Shown: positions 22,900-33,994, numbered from the stretch's first letter. The stretch: DNA of 64,000 nt from Chelydra serpentina (GCA_037349315.1 JBAIAC010000030.1:14219501-14283500); one strand, 5' to 3'. The notes: generated by a model not told the origin, from the sequence alone. Translations and numbers: made by a program.

Positions 22900-24410
22900 C
22901 ACGTCTGTACTAGGAACTGGAATTATGTTCAACAAACGTGCCTGGCTGAGCACCTTCATCTGATGCAAGCACCAGTGCCTGGGGCAGTATTGTTTGTGGG
23001 CTACATGGATATGGTTTGACCGACAAGCCAGTGAACAATATTTACCAGCCACCAGGAGTAATAAGTGACCCAGGATGTATTGTTATGGTCCACTGTCTAG
23101 AATCCTGCCTTGAGCTGTCAGGATTCCAAATGCATCCCCTCTCTGGTCAGGCTCATGACCCAAAAATAGGATTTGTCCCACAATATGCGTAGAGCAGCCC
23201 AATGTGTTGTGTTAAAATAAACAAAATTTGGTGATTTCTAATAGTACCTAATCTTTCTAGGCCCATGTGTGTTCATTAAGGCAGCGACTGGATAGGGTGC
23301 AAGGACATGGGTGTTTTGGTCATGGTTAGTTAGTACTTTAACGATACTGCTCCACCCGTGCACCTCAGCCCTGCTGGATGGCACCATGTCTCTGGGGAAG
23401 AGGGTAGTTCAGTCTTCCTGTTCATTTATCGTAACCATCTCTTCTGAGGCTGCAGTTAAGAGTGTCAATGAATGAAATACATGAAGATGCTTTTTTATAC
23501 TAGCTTACAGACCTAAAACTATCCATGGATCATTTCAATAGAGCCTCCACCCCCCGCCCCCCCCACCCCAAAAAAGAGAGAGAGATTCGGCCAGATTCAC
23601 TCCCTGGATTGTGCTGGTATCCAGTAAACTGGTGGAACCCAGGCTCTGGTCCCCTGGTGGCAGAAAGTTTACTAGGACTGGTAGCACAGCAGCATAAGCC
23701 TCCTACAACCTTGCTCTGCCAGTAGATCCAGAGCCAGCATATACACCTGCAGAAACGGGTGTGGTCATCTCTGGCGTGAGGTGAGGATTCAGTGCTTCAG
23801 CCTAGCAACATCCTCTGGCAGGGCTCCTATGGAGAGCCAGCTGGATTTTAAAGTTTCCCTGCTGAATCCTGTGGGGGAAGATGCCAACACTACTGCTACC
23901 TGACCTGCCTTGGGGTGAATCTCTTCCCTGGCACAGCCTGCCTGCTAGAGTAAGGGCAGCAAATTGTACCCCCTTATTATGCCAGACTAATCTGGCTCAT
24001 CGTGTGGGCCATTTCCAGGGCTGGTTGCTTAGGTTTCTCTGGCAGACAAGTGAAAAGAAGCTTGGGGAGTGTACACTAGTCTTTCCCTGGTGCTTGCACA
24101 TCAGACCGAATATAAAGTATGTGAAAAATAATTTTGACCTCAGGTTGCACCAGGATTCTTTGAAGAACTTCTTTTTAAAAACACTCTGCTACAGGTAATA
24201 AAATGACTTTCACTGAAAATAATCTTTTGGCGCTTGTTGAAAATCTTTAACACTATGTTACTGTTAAGATTCGTGGGGGGGAGGGACAGTGGTTTTTTTC
24301 ATTATATTTCATAAAATAAAGCAGTAGATTTCTACTGCCTCTGGTCAGTTATCATCTCAACACCTGCCTATACTTTATGTTAGTACAAGGGGAATTGCCA
24401 GGAGTAATAC
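22900..24410. other. Intergenic, no recognised gene
   Basis: About 1.5 kb with no recognisable coding region or named repeat. A C-rich/A-rich run is at 23550-23580. Confidence 0.4.
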
Positions 24411-24414
24411 TATA

Positions 24415-24655
24415 AAATTAAGAAAGGAAAATATTAGGCTGAATATCATGAAGATCTCCCTGATGGAGTAATTAATTAGGCATGGACTAGCATCTCAAGG
24501 GAGAGAATGGAAGCACCATTACTTGGAACAGTTAAAATTAGACTGGAAAAATTTTAGAAAATGAACTATAGGGAAGAATCCTGTCCTGGGTGTATGACAA
24601 GATTATTTAATGGGTCTTTTCCAACCTGAACTGATACGATTCTATGATCTACTGA
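24415..24655 (+). mobile_element. CR1 LINE 3' end, old copy
   Basis: A degenerate copy of the CR1 3' end, reading TGGGTCTTTTCCAACCTGAAC and ending GATTCTATGATC at about 24640-24655. It has more substitutions than the CR1 at 12385-13622. Confidence 0.7.
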
Positions 24656-25329
24656 AAATGGGTCAGCTATAACCGTTTTTTACCCAGAGCTAGGATTTGG
24701 CAAGTGCTAATGCATTAAGCACATGTGTAAGAAATTCTGGCCCTAAGAATGAAGTAGTTCATAGTAAATTAAGTTTTCTGCATTATAATCATGATACAAA
24801 AGGGATACAACTTAAATATATAGATGCCTGTACATTTGGGGACAAGTCTCGGAGGTAATAAACTTACAAAGCACCTGCAATTCCTGATGACTTCAGTGGA
24901 CGACACAGATACTCAGCACCTCTCAGATTTAGCCCATATTTAGACAGCAATCAGTTTGAAATGGCTATTGATTTAGGGCACAAAATTAGAGGCCAAATTG
25001 AGGCCTCCTTAGATATTTGTCTCTAAATGCATATTTGGAACCTAGATTTCTGGCACTGGTGAATTAAGGCTGGAATTTTCAAATCCTAACTTAAAATTGC
25101 CAAAAAACTTCCAAAGAGCCAAGGGCTAATTTACCAGAAGAAGAATCACAATCAAGTGCCAAATGTAGTTCTGATGCAACATTGTATTATTAGTAACTGA
25201 ATGAAATCATGGCATTCATAAGTATCAAGGAGCCTTACGGGAAAGCATATAGCAGCAATTAAAAGGCACATTTCAGAGTGACGAGGGGAAAATGGCAAAT
25301 ATAAATTGAAAAATATTGAGCAAGGTTCT

Positions 25330-25440
25330 AGTTTCAGCTTCCTCATTATTATGAAATGGGGATAATAATGCCAGCTTACAACCCTTACAAAAGTGTTGTG
25401 AGGATTAGTTAACATCGACATGGTGCTTTGAAAAAGTAAA
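25330..25440 (+). repeat. MIR-like relic
   Basis: TTCCTCATTATTATGAAATGGGGATAATAATGCC and GTTGTGAGGATTAGTTAAC match the 3' half of MIR. Confidence 0.5.
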
Positions 25441-25639
25441 GCACAGTGGGCCTAATGTTTAGAAGTGCTGAGCCCCCATACCGCCTATGGAAGTAAATAG
25501 AAGGGGAAGGTGATCAATACTTTTGAAAATCAGGCCCAATATAAATGCTTACTTGGCCAAAGCCTATAGTCCTTACTCAGTCACTTGAATTAGAGATTTT
25601 ATGGAATAAATTATTTTGGATTTGCAGGGACAGTTCCAG

Positions 25640-25830
25640 CTTTTCGGACACCCCAAGGGGAAAAACAATGGCTGCCGCCGAAGTGCCGAAGCAAAAAAAA
25701 AGCCCAGCCGAAATGCTCAAAGTGCCGAAGCAAAAAACCCAAAAAACGGCCGTACCAGAATCCGCCGGACTGCCGCCCCTTACAGGGCGCCACCCCAGGC
25801 ACGTGCTTTGCTGTCTGGTGCCTGGAGCCG
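25640..25830 (+). repeat. GC-rich repeat related to 39320-39560
   Basis: This block has repeated AAGTGCCGAAGCAAAAAA words and a tail CTGGTGCCTGGAGCCGACCCTG that resembles CTGGTGCCTGGCGCCGGCCCTG at the end of 39320-39560. Overlapping ORFs here are not credible proteins. Confidence 0.5.
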
Positions 25831-25849
25831 ACCCTGAGGATTTGGACCA

Positions 25850-28800
25850 TTAGTAAACATGACGACATTCTGCCAGATAGGAGCTAAACAGAGAAAGTTT
25901 GTCTGGTATACATAACAGAATAATCTATTGGATTGACAATTTCCATGGAGTAAGTGAGGCAATACTCATACACCCTCCCTCCCCGTGAGTTTGGTCAGCA
26001 CCTGCCGTGGACATTGTGCCAGCTGCTTCTTTTTAGGGGGTCTGGGAAGGAATTTTTCCCTCACCACCAGATTGGCCTAGGTGGATTTGGGGTGGGGGTT
26101 TTGCCTTCTCCACAGCAGGTTCCCGGAGGGCTTTGTTATGGTGAGGAGTGAAGAGAGCTAGGCTATATGTTGCAACTCATGATAGTGGGGTGGATGTGCA
26201 GTGCAGGTACTACTTGGGGAAGGGATAAATGGCGTGGTAAAGGATTTTAAAGGAGGTGTTGGTTAAAGGAATGGGAGAGAGGGGTGCTTCAGGGCTCCTA
26301 TGAATGGTACAGCAGGGAGCCTACCCCGCTTTCTTATAGCCCACCTTAACCGTCCTACAAGGTGGGGATGGATGGTAAGGTCCCAGCAGTGGGTTGGCTG
26401 GGGGACGTGGATAGAAAAAAAGGGCGGGGGGGAAGAGCTGGCAGAAACCACCGAGATAGTTATTGAATGAACATGGAGTTACCTGCACTGTACACTTTTA
26501 TCTGCCGGGTAGTCCCAGACATCTAATAATAAAGTTGCGGCCTAATTAAAACCATATCAAGTGTCTCCTCTCCTTCTTTTAGTATAGCCAGATAATATAC
26601 TGGGTTGGCAACTGATATTATAAAGGGCTAGTGTGTTTTGACTGCCTGATGTTAATTCATCCATAAGGATGGAGATGGCATCTACATCTTATGTAGAAAA
26701 GCATTCACTATTATCAAAATGCCCTATTACTAGTTACTCTCAAGTTCTGATGTGCCCCTATGCGTGCAGGTGTCATCCTGTAACAGTGATGACTATCTAC
26801 TCACTCCCCATAAGCAAATGTCTACTGACTGAACACATTACTAAATGAATTCATCTCCTGCCTTTTCCATCAGAACCATTGCCATAGTGTGTCATTTCAA
26901 AGGATCCACAGGAGTAAGCTTCTTAAACATGCTGAGTGGTATTATGTTGTTACCACTCTGTGATGTCCCATAAATCAACACGGCCTGTCCCCAGGCTTTT
27001 GTGGGATTCCATTACTACTATTGTGGTGTGGTTCCTAGGGTGGAAGCAATGCAATACACATACCAGGAGACAGGCTATTTGATGTGCAGAAGGTGTAAGA
27101 CAAAGATACTATAATAGACACAGAATAAAACATAATTTTATAAGGGGGCCATCTCGTGATAAGCCAATAATGTACTTATTTACCATGAATAATGTGCTTT
27201 CTCAATAAGTCAGTTCCATTCATTTAAGTGATTCTTCCCTAAAATATATTATATTTACTAAGAATAATCTATGGTTTTTATACAGCAGTGCCCTTCTCCA
27301 AAGCACTTTACAAACATTAAAAATTGTTATATAATTCCCAAACTACCCTTGAACTTTGGTTGTTCTGATAAAATGGGACCTGGATCCAAACCACTGCTGG
27401 CTCTGATTCTACAGAATCAAAATTCTCTTTCTTTTTGCTTATCCCTAATATATGCGTAAAATATGGAAGAAAATGTCACATTTATTGGCTTGTTCTCCAG
27501 CTCTTTTCTCTCTTCTCCAATGCTGCCTCCTCACCTGTTTCAGGTTAACATAAAATATAAATTTAAATCTGCATGAAAGGAAAGTTGAAGTTAATGATCT
27601 TGCTCCCTGCATCTTCCCTCCTTAAGTGCCACCAGTCTTCATGTTCCAGCATCTTTCAGGAAGACACCATATTGCACACTCACTAACTCAGAGCTGCTAA
27701 ATTGAAGCAGGAGTCATGCACCAGATTCTCACAATAATCATTTAAGTATAACTGGTGAGCATTCCAAAGTTATATTTTGGATACAAATCTGTCTCTTACT
27801 GTGCTTCAGTTTCACAGATTTCACAGCCATCCACACAAGTCTAGGATTCATCACACACTACAGCTGTGCCAACATTATCCCTTAGTTCTGACCCTATTCT
27901 GTTATATATAGGCTCCTTTAACCCCTTATCACCATAGTATCCAAGTACCTTCCTGTAGTGCATTAAGGTATGTGACTAACATCTGTCACATGTAGCTTGT
28001 TCTCTCTCTGATCCTCTGCCCAGGGACAGCATTGTGTGTGCAGTGGACTGTTTTGTTTTGATAGGGTTTGGGTACCCCTCCCTGTAGCCCCTTCCACTGG
28101 AGGGAGAGTGCTCCCCTAGAGGGGGCAGGTGATATTCTCCAACAGGTTTTCTGCTGGAGACTCCACAGGATCCTACCAACAGAAATTGTTGAGACGGTGC
28201 ACCAAATCAATGCATCTTTTGCCACACTTGATATACCCCTTGTTGGTTGCCTACCACCACCCACTTTTGGGGTTGCAATGGCTGTGTAAGGCCTGCTCTC
28301 ACTCAATGGAAGGGAGGTCAGGATCACTTTCTACTACTATAATCTCTCACCTTGCTCCTGCCCACACCCCTTCAGATTTTCTGCCTCCATTATCCTGTAG
28401 CAGAAGCTGCCTATGTTGGCAGATGCTGGCATTGACCTGAGGTAAATTGGTGCCAGTAAAGCAGAGTGGAGATAGTTTTTAGTGAGAGCACTTATTGCCA
28501 TTTGAGTGGATTATGTGCTTCAGACATATCTTGGCAAATCAGTTCCTAGGCTTTCCAGTTCAAAACCTCCTAAAAAACTGAAAGTCGGTCGTGTGTGTGG
28601 GTGAAGTAGCATATTTCTAGTGCACTTTATTTGCTACAGGTTACCCTGACAATGCAGACATTTAGGGCAGCAGCCAAACAGTGAGAGAAAATTACTATGA
28701 TGTATTTAGTTCAGTATTCATTGTCTAGCCAACAGTTAAATAAAGAACAATTGACTATTAAAACATACTTAACAAATGTCTTTTATATAATTTTATACTA

Positions 28801-28930
28801 TGGACAAAAATCGTCTTTTCAGCTATGCCATTGCAATCCCATTAATTTCTATGGGATTGCACTAGTGTAACTGAGTGGAGAATATGGCCCTATGTCCTTA
28901 TAAATTGGTGAGTGCTTAATAATTATGCTA
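25850..28930. other. Intergenic, no recognised gene
   Basis: About 3 kb without a recognised gene. ORFs at 27976-28440 on both strands overlap one another and match nothing I know. No repeat family is clear. Confidence 0.4.
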
Positions 28931-29019
28931 GTAGTATAAGGGGACTACCATCAATCAAAAATAGGCCCTGCCCCTTCACCCCTCAGGCCCCTCCCATCTG
29001 CACCCTAAGACTCGGGCCC

Positions 29020-29405
29020 TGTGGATATTACTTCCGGGGTCAAGATGGACACATGATTGGAAGCAAAGGATGTCATGTGACCCCTTTAAGAACTCCTCCC
29101 ACTGTTCTCTACCAATCAGAATGGGTTTCACCCCCCATAGGACTGCCCTGAGAGGAGATTTGACCAATCAGGGAGTATTTCAGGGCGGGGTGATCCATCC
29201 ATAACTGGGTCATGTGACTCCTCTAAGAACTCCTCCCACCGCCCTCTACCAATCAGGATGGGTTTCAGCCACAGATGATTTCCCCGAGAGTGGATTTGAC
29301 CAATCGGGGGGAGTTCCAGGGTGGGGTGACCCACCCAGAAGAGGGTTGGGTGACCCCTCTAAGAGCTCCCACTACTGCCCTCTACCAATCAGAGCATAGC
29401 ACTGC
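29020..29405 (+). promoter_or_regulatory. CCAAT/GC-box-rich 137-bp tandem repeat upstream of the spliced gene
   Basis: A unit starting at 29073 (TCATGTGACCCCTTTAAGAA) recurs at 29210 and, partly, at about 29346, a period of 137 bases. Each unit carries CTACCAATCAG and ACCAATC[AG]GGG (CCAAT boxes), with GGGCGGGG at about 29184 and GACTCCTCTAAGAAC-type words. An E-box CACGTG lies about 29425. It sits just upstream of the ATG at 29471, like the reiterated promoter/enhancer of a DNA virus or Polinton. This function is inferred from position and motif content. Confidence 0.6.
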
Positions 29406-29470
29406 TCCCAGAAGTCCCATCACCACGTGGAAGAGGCCATTTCATTTTAAGAACGCTTGTTTTAGAAATC

Positions 29471-30142
29471 ATGGACATTCTGAGAGGAAACATGGACTCC
29501 TTCACCACCCCGGTGAGAACTTCAGACTTTATTTTAGCTTTGAGGGCCTTCGACCACCCATGGAGGAAGCACAACATCGGCAACAGTTCCGAGGAGGAGG
29601 AGGAGGGAGCGGCCATGGGGAGACCTTTGGCCCAGCCATTGAATGATATGCTGGAACCCGATCCTGAAACCCAAGCACTCGTAAGTCAGCCCAACGAGCA
29701 TGACGACCTCCTGTTGTCCACCCCTATGGAGGAAGGCGACCATGGCTCATGGGAGTCACCAGTGGAAAAGGTGAATAGAAAAGACTTTGCTCAGGTAAAT
29801 GAACGATTAAGAATTGATGGTCGGGGATGGGGTATAATGGGGTTAGGAACCAATCCAGGGTTGCATAAATCTAAAAACAAGCAGTGGGGGACTTACACTG
29901 TTTCTTTTCTGAAAATCTCTTGACAGCTCGATGATGCCTTTCTAGAGGCCTTTGAGAACTTACACATCCGTAGCCCTGTGGGAGTAAATCTATCATGCAT
30001 CAGCTGTTTTTGCTCGTGTCTGAGACACAGATCTCAAGAGGAAAATCTAGAAAAGGACAAAATGGAAGAATTAATCAGCACAGACTCCCTAATGGTAGGG
30101 GTCATGGCGTCCATTTTCACAGGCGGCTGTAAAAGGGCATGA
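29471..30142 (+). pseudogene. Putative two-exon gene of a Polinton/adintovirus-like remnant
   Basis: I do not recognise this protein. Exon 1 is 29471-29794 (108 codons, phase 0, ATG in a good Kozak context, donor CAG-GTAAAT). Exon 2 starts at 29927 after TCTTGACAG and stays open in the same frame to a TGA at 30140-30142. That stop spans the LTR junction, so the natural 3' end may be lost; another donor follows 30094. The protein has an acidic run SSEEEEEG (residues ~39-46), a Glu/Asp-rich middle, and a cysteine cluster in exon 2 (ISCFCSC) after L-S-C-I-S. That resembles, but is not, the LxCxE Rb-binding motif of small viral oncoproteins. The sense frame has a promoter-like repeat upstream and an AATAAA at 31319 downstream. 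The element's integrase follows on the same strand. The coding call rests on matched splice sites, phase and frame. Confidence 0.55.
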
Positions 30143-31297
30143 TGGGTTGGGTCACAGAAACCCCCTTGGGACTGATGTACTGAAACTACCTCAGAACCCG
30201 TTTTCCCTGGCAGCTTGGGACTTCAGTACCCTGTCTTGCTGAGCCAGACACTCTGGCCTACTACAAACACAGACCCAGATCTGAACCACATCCCCAAAAA
30301 GCTGCAGACTTAACTGAAAACAGCTTAGAAAGTGCTCTTGTCTCCATCACCCAGATACCCAATTCCCAATGGGGTCCAAACCCCAAATAAATCTGTTTTA
30401 CTCTGTATAAATCTTATACAGTGTAAACTCAAAAATTGTTTGCCCTCTATAACACTGATAGAGAGATATGCACAGCTGTTTGCTCCCCCCAGGTATTAAT
30501 TACTTTCTCTGGGTTAATTAATAAGGAAAAAGTTATTTTATTAAATATAAAAAGTAGGATTTAAGTGGTTCCAAGTAATAACAGACAGAACAAAGTAAGT
30601 TACCAAGCAAAATAAAACAAAAACACGCAAGTTTAAACCTAATAGATTAAGAAACTGAATACATGTAAATCTCACCCTCAGAGATGTTCCAATAAACTTC
30701 TTTCACAGACTAGACTCCTTTCTAGTCTGGGCCCAATCCTTTCCCCTGGTACAGTCCTTGTTCCAGCTCAGGTGGCTAGGGGATTTCTCATGACTGCAGC
30801 CCCCTTTGTTCTGTTCCACTCCCTTATATATCTTTTGCACAAGGCAGGAATCCTTTATTCCTCTCTGGGTCCCCACCCCTCCTTCTAAATGGAAAAGCCC
30901 CAGGTTTAAGATGGATTCCAGTACCAGGTGACATGGTCACATGTCCTGTGAGACCCCAAGCCTTCATTCTTCCTGGCCTTTCTTACAGGAAGGCGTGCAA
31001 GTAAACAGAGCCATCTACAGTCAATTGTCCTGGTTAAAGGGAGCCATCAAGATTCCAAACCACCATTAATGGCCCGCACTTTGCATAATTACAATAGGAC
31101 CTAAGGGTTATATTTTATATTTCTAGTTTCAGATACAAGAATGATACAGTCATACAAATAGGATGACCACACTCAGTAGATTATAAGCTTTGTAATGATA
31201 CCTTACAAGAGGCCTTTTGCATGAAGCATATTCCAGTCACACTATATTCACACTCATTAACATATTTTCATAACATCATATGGAGTGCAACATCACA
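30141..31297 (-). mobile_element. Solo LTR, family A (minus strand), 5-bp TSD
   Basis: This is a 1.16-kb copy of the 15743-16912 element in the other orientation. It is bracketed by GGCAT at 30136-30140 and 31298-31302, the 5-bp duplication typical of LTR insertions. The right end reads CAACATCACA. The left end begins GATGGGTTGGG, suggesting loss of the outer TGT. It interrupts the 3' end of the two-exon gene, so it inserted after the Polinton-like element. Confidence 0.85.
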
Positions 31298-31309
31298 GGC
31301 ATGTTAAAC

Positions 31310-31330
31310 CAGGTGATTAATAAAACTTGT
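31310..31330 (+). terminator. Polyadenylation signal after LTR
   Basis: AATAAA in GATTAATAAAACTTG at about 31319, the first on the plus strand after the exons. It may have ended the transcript of the two-exon gene before the LTR inserted. Confidence 0.4.
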
Positions 31331-31404
31331 TTAAATTTGTCAATATGAATGTGTCCCCTCCATACTCGTGTTAGTAAAACACAGTATAAGTAACAGTCAT
31401 GTCT

Positions 31405-32219
31405 ACACAGGCAGCTCTATTAAAGAAAATGTATTACACCCCCGGGGAAGTTGGGAGCTTCGGTGGGGTGAACCCTCTTTTTCAAGCAGTCAAAAAGCAT
31501 AGTAAGACTTTGAATAGAAGACAGGTGACAGCTTGGCTTTCAGACCAGGACGCTTATGCTTTACACACACTGGCTTGAATACGTTTTAAAAGAAACAAAC
31601 ATTTATGCAGATTGTTAAAGCGGCATGGTGTTCACCATTTTGTTACTAATAATGAAGTCAAAGCAGGGGTTGTGGAGCGATTTAACAGAACTTTAAAAAC
31701 TAGGATGTGGAGATATTTTACAGCCCAAAATATCTTTCGCTACATCGACGTGTTACCTGACTTTATAAAGAGTTACAACCAGAGTTTCACAGAACTATAC
31801 GTACCAGACCCGCTGATGGTAACCCTTCAAACGCTCTGAAGGTATGGAAAACGGTTTACTGAGACGGTTTTAAAATAAAACCGGTTGTTGCCCCTTTTAG
31901 AAAAGGGGAAACCAAAGGAGCTTTTGAAAAAGGTTATGAACGAACATTTACCAATGAGATATTCATAGTGGATGAAACCTTAACCAGGGGCCGGAGACCT
32001 GTATACCGATTAAAAGATTATGAGGGTGAGACAGTTACTGGATCTTTTTACCCTGAAGAATTACAAAAAGTAAACCCCAAACGAAACAGGATGTACAGGA
32101 TTGAAAAAGTTCTAGCGGAGAAAGGAAAAGGGAGAAAAAAGCAGCTACTAGTGAAATGGTTGGGGTGGCCCGATAAGTTTAACAGCTGGGTGGAAGCTTC
32201 TCAACTCTGTGACATTTAG
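31405..32219 (+). pseudogene. Polinton/Maverick integrase with chromodomain, broken
   Basis: Polinton integrases are DDE recombinases that insert the linear element into the genome. The N-terminal signature is visible from about 31407 (GSFGGVNPLFQAVKK, then LNRRQVTAWLSDQDAYALHT). The catalytic tail with its essential glutamate region is at 31612-31839 (KAGVVERFNRTLK, then YIDVLPDFIKSYNQS). The chromodomain is at 31968-32219 (YRIEKVLAEKGKGRKKQLLVKW then LGWPDKFNSWVEAS). Between about 31575 and 31612 the zinc finger and the first two catalytic aspartates are missing, apparently deleted. There is also a frameshift near 31815 and an in-frame TGA near 31857. It is not functional. The next ORF starts one base after its TAG stop. 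Confidence 0.85.
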
Positions 32220-32834
32220 ATGCAAACGAAAATGATTCCTCCCGCAAAGAGAGAGACAGAGAAAGAGAGAAATGAGCATGACGGGTTTTACATCACTTTG
32301 CCCAGCAACACTGGCTCTGGGGTTTTCCCCCAAAACACCAGCTTGAATTTTACAATGCAGCTAATTAAGCCCTTGGATCTCCCGGGTGCATGGGGCGGGC
32401 GGGGGTTAGTGGAAATACAATACCCACACAGCTGGAACACTATCAACGAAGATACCCCTTTCAAAATCACCTTTGGAGTTATGGCTTGGAGTTTCATCCT
32501 ACGACGAGGTTATTACTCGTCCATTCCCGAATTACTGGATCATATGAACAGTACCGTGGCTCATCATCCCAGACTGCCTGAGGTGGTCATGAACTACAAC
32601 CGCGTAGATAGAAAAGTTAGACTTAAATCTGCTGATTTTACTTATATGTTTTCTACCAGCGGGGAGCTAGCTAATATTCTGGGTTTGGGCCCCAAGCAGT
32701 GTCCAAAAAATCCCCTTCTCAGCAGATATCACAGGGAGTTTCAACTCCTTGTATTAATTAGTCATATTGTAAAGTTTGAGGTGGTGTTTTGGGGAAAAAC
32801 CCCAGAGCTGGCGTTGCTGGGCAAAGTGATGTAA
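32220..32834 (+). CDS. Conserved ORF next to Polinton integrase, 204 aa
   Basis: Unbroken ORF, ATG directly after the integrase stop and TAA at 32832-32834. It contains FYITLPSNT, VEIQYPHSWNTI and LKSADFTYMFSTSGELANILGLG, hallmarks I recall of an ORF carried by Polinton-like elements in many animals; its function is unknown to me. The C terminus is RLVLISHIVKFEVVFWG-like (hydrophobic) and may form a beta-structured domain. No signal peptide or catalytic residues are evident. Whether it is a structural protein is speculation. Its intact frame beside a broken integrase is notable: it may reflect recent decay or chance. Expression is unproven. Confidence 0.7.
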   Translation: MQTKMIPPAKRETEKERNEHDGFYITLPSNTGSGVFPQNTSLNFTMQLIKPLDLPGAWGGRGLVEIQYPHSWNTINEDTPFKITFGVMAWSFILRRGYYSSIPELLDHMNSTVAHHPRLPEVVMNYNRVDRKVRLKSADFTYMFSTSGELANILGLGPKQCPKNPLLSRYHREFQLLVLISHIVKFEVVFWGKTPELALLGKVM

Positions 32835-33008
32835 AACCCGCTGATCGGTTTGTAATTTTTGAGGCATAGTACTTATGCTGTAAGGCATCAATTAATATTT
32901 CACATACAGTTTTTACCCTCTTAAATCTGATTTGAATAAGAGGCTTGTAAATTATTACCCACTCTGTTCATGGGAGATTTAGTGTTTGTCTCGCACCCTT
33001 AGCCATCA

Positions 33009-33046
33009 TGTGGCTCCTACAACGTATTCAAGTTGTAGGAGCCACA
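33009..33046. repeat. Perfect 15-bp hairpin
   Basis: TGTGGCTCCTACAAC (33009-33023) and its exact reverse complement GTTGTAGGAGCCACA (33032-33046) flank an 8-base loop. It lies about 175 bases after the last Polinton-like ORF. It could be a terminus of the element, a small hairpin RNA, or chance. Confidence 0.5.
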
Positions 33047-33049
33047 GAA

Positions 33050-33567
33050 TGTGGTAAGGGAGAATTGCACCACTGTAACCAGCAGAGGGCAATTTATTAC
33101 CACTGATATTCTGTAACAGATGCATTTCTGTTTGGAAGAGACTTCTTCCTTTCACTATTCTGACCCCGCCCCTCGACTTTTTTCTCTTTAGATTGTTCTC
33201 TGGAGATTTGATTCCTAAACTACTAGGCTTGAGTGTCTCACTTCAGAGTAGAGCAAATGAAGGATGAATGTTTGTTGGGCTAACCGCTGGGATCCTTACT
33301 CATTAAGAGCTGCTTTGGAGGAGCTGTTACGAGGTCAGTTTAGTCTCACACATCTGTGTCAAGAGCAGCTTTTCAATACATATATTGTAAGGAAACATAA
33401 TGGGTTCAAAGTGTAATTCTGCTCCACAACCACTTTAATGATCAGTGACATAATACAAGTAATTTGTGCTGATACCACGTTATGCTTCCATGTTGGAGAA
33501 ACTTGCCAGCAGCCTCAGAATTTCAGCTTCACAGCCTACTATTGCTATGGAGGATTCTCTTGAAACA
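33050..33567. other. Intergenic, no recognised feature
   Basis: About 0.5 kb between the Polinton-like remnant and a hAT MITE; nothing recognised. Confidence 0.4.
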
Positions 33568-33575
33568 AGCAAGAG

Positions 33576-33994
33576 TCTTGTTCCCTCTAATTTTTGACAG
33601 GCCATGTGTGCAAAAAATTTCTTCTGTGCAAATTATTGAAGCAGAGTTCAAATTTGTGCACCATGAGGCAAATGCGCCCAAGCGAGTAAAATGCTTATAC
33701 AAGGAGATGTGTGGGTCCCGACCATCCCTACGTGATCGACATTCTATGTTCGAAATGCTGACGGTGAGGGGTACGATTCATTGCCCTCCTTTCCCTTTCC
33801 CCCACTTGCCAGCTAGAAGAATCTGGCTGTGTTGATAGATGGCGGGCGAACAATGTCAAAAGTCGCCCATAAATGATATTTTGGCCTGGCTCCGATGTAG
33901 TATTTCATTTTTTGTGCACGCGGTGTTTCGCCATGTGCACGGGGTTTAGGATCTGCATGCGTGCACACATGCGCACAGCTTAGAGGGAACAGTG
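33576..33994. mobile_element. hAT-type MITE with 7/8 TSD
   Basis: Ends are TCTTGTTCCCTCTAA and TTAGAGGGAACAGTG. Flanking octamers are AGCAAGAG (33568-33575) and AGCAAGAC (33995-34002). The interior is GTGCACA/CATGTGC-rich. Confidence 0.82.

Noticed and set aside
29140..29400. ORF 29275-29646 and others crossing the 137-bp repeat
   Set aside because: They read through tandem repeats in a different frame from the spliced gene and lack a coding start context.
29927..30094. LxCxE Rb-binding motif in the second exon
   Set aside because: The actual residues are L-S-C-I-S, so the glutamate is missing. I mention the resemblance but do not claim the motif.
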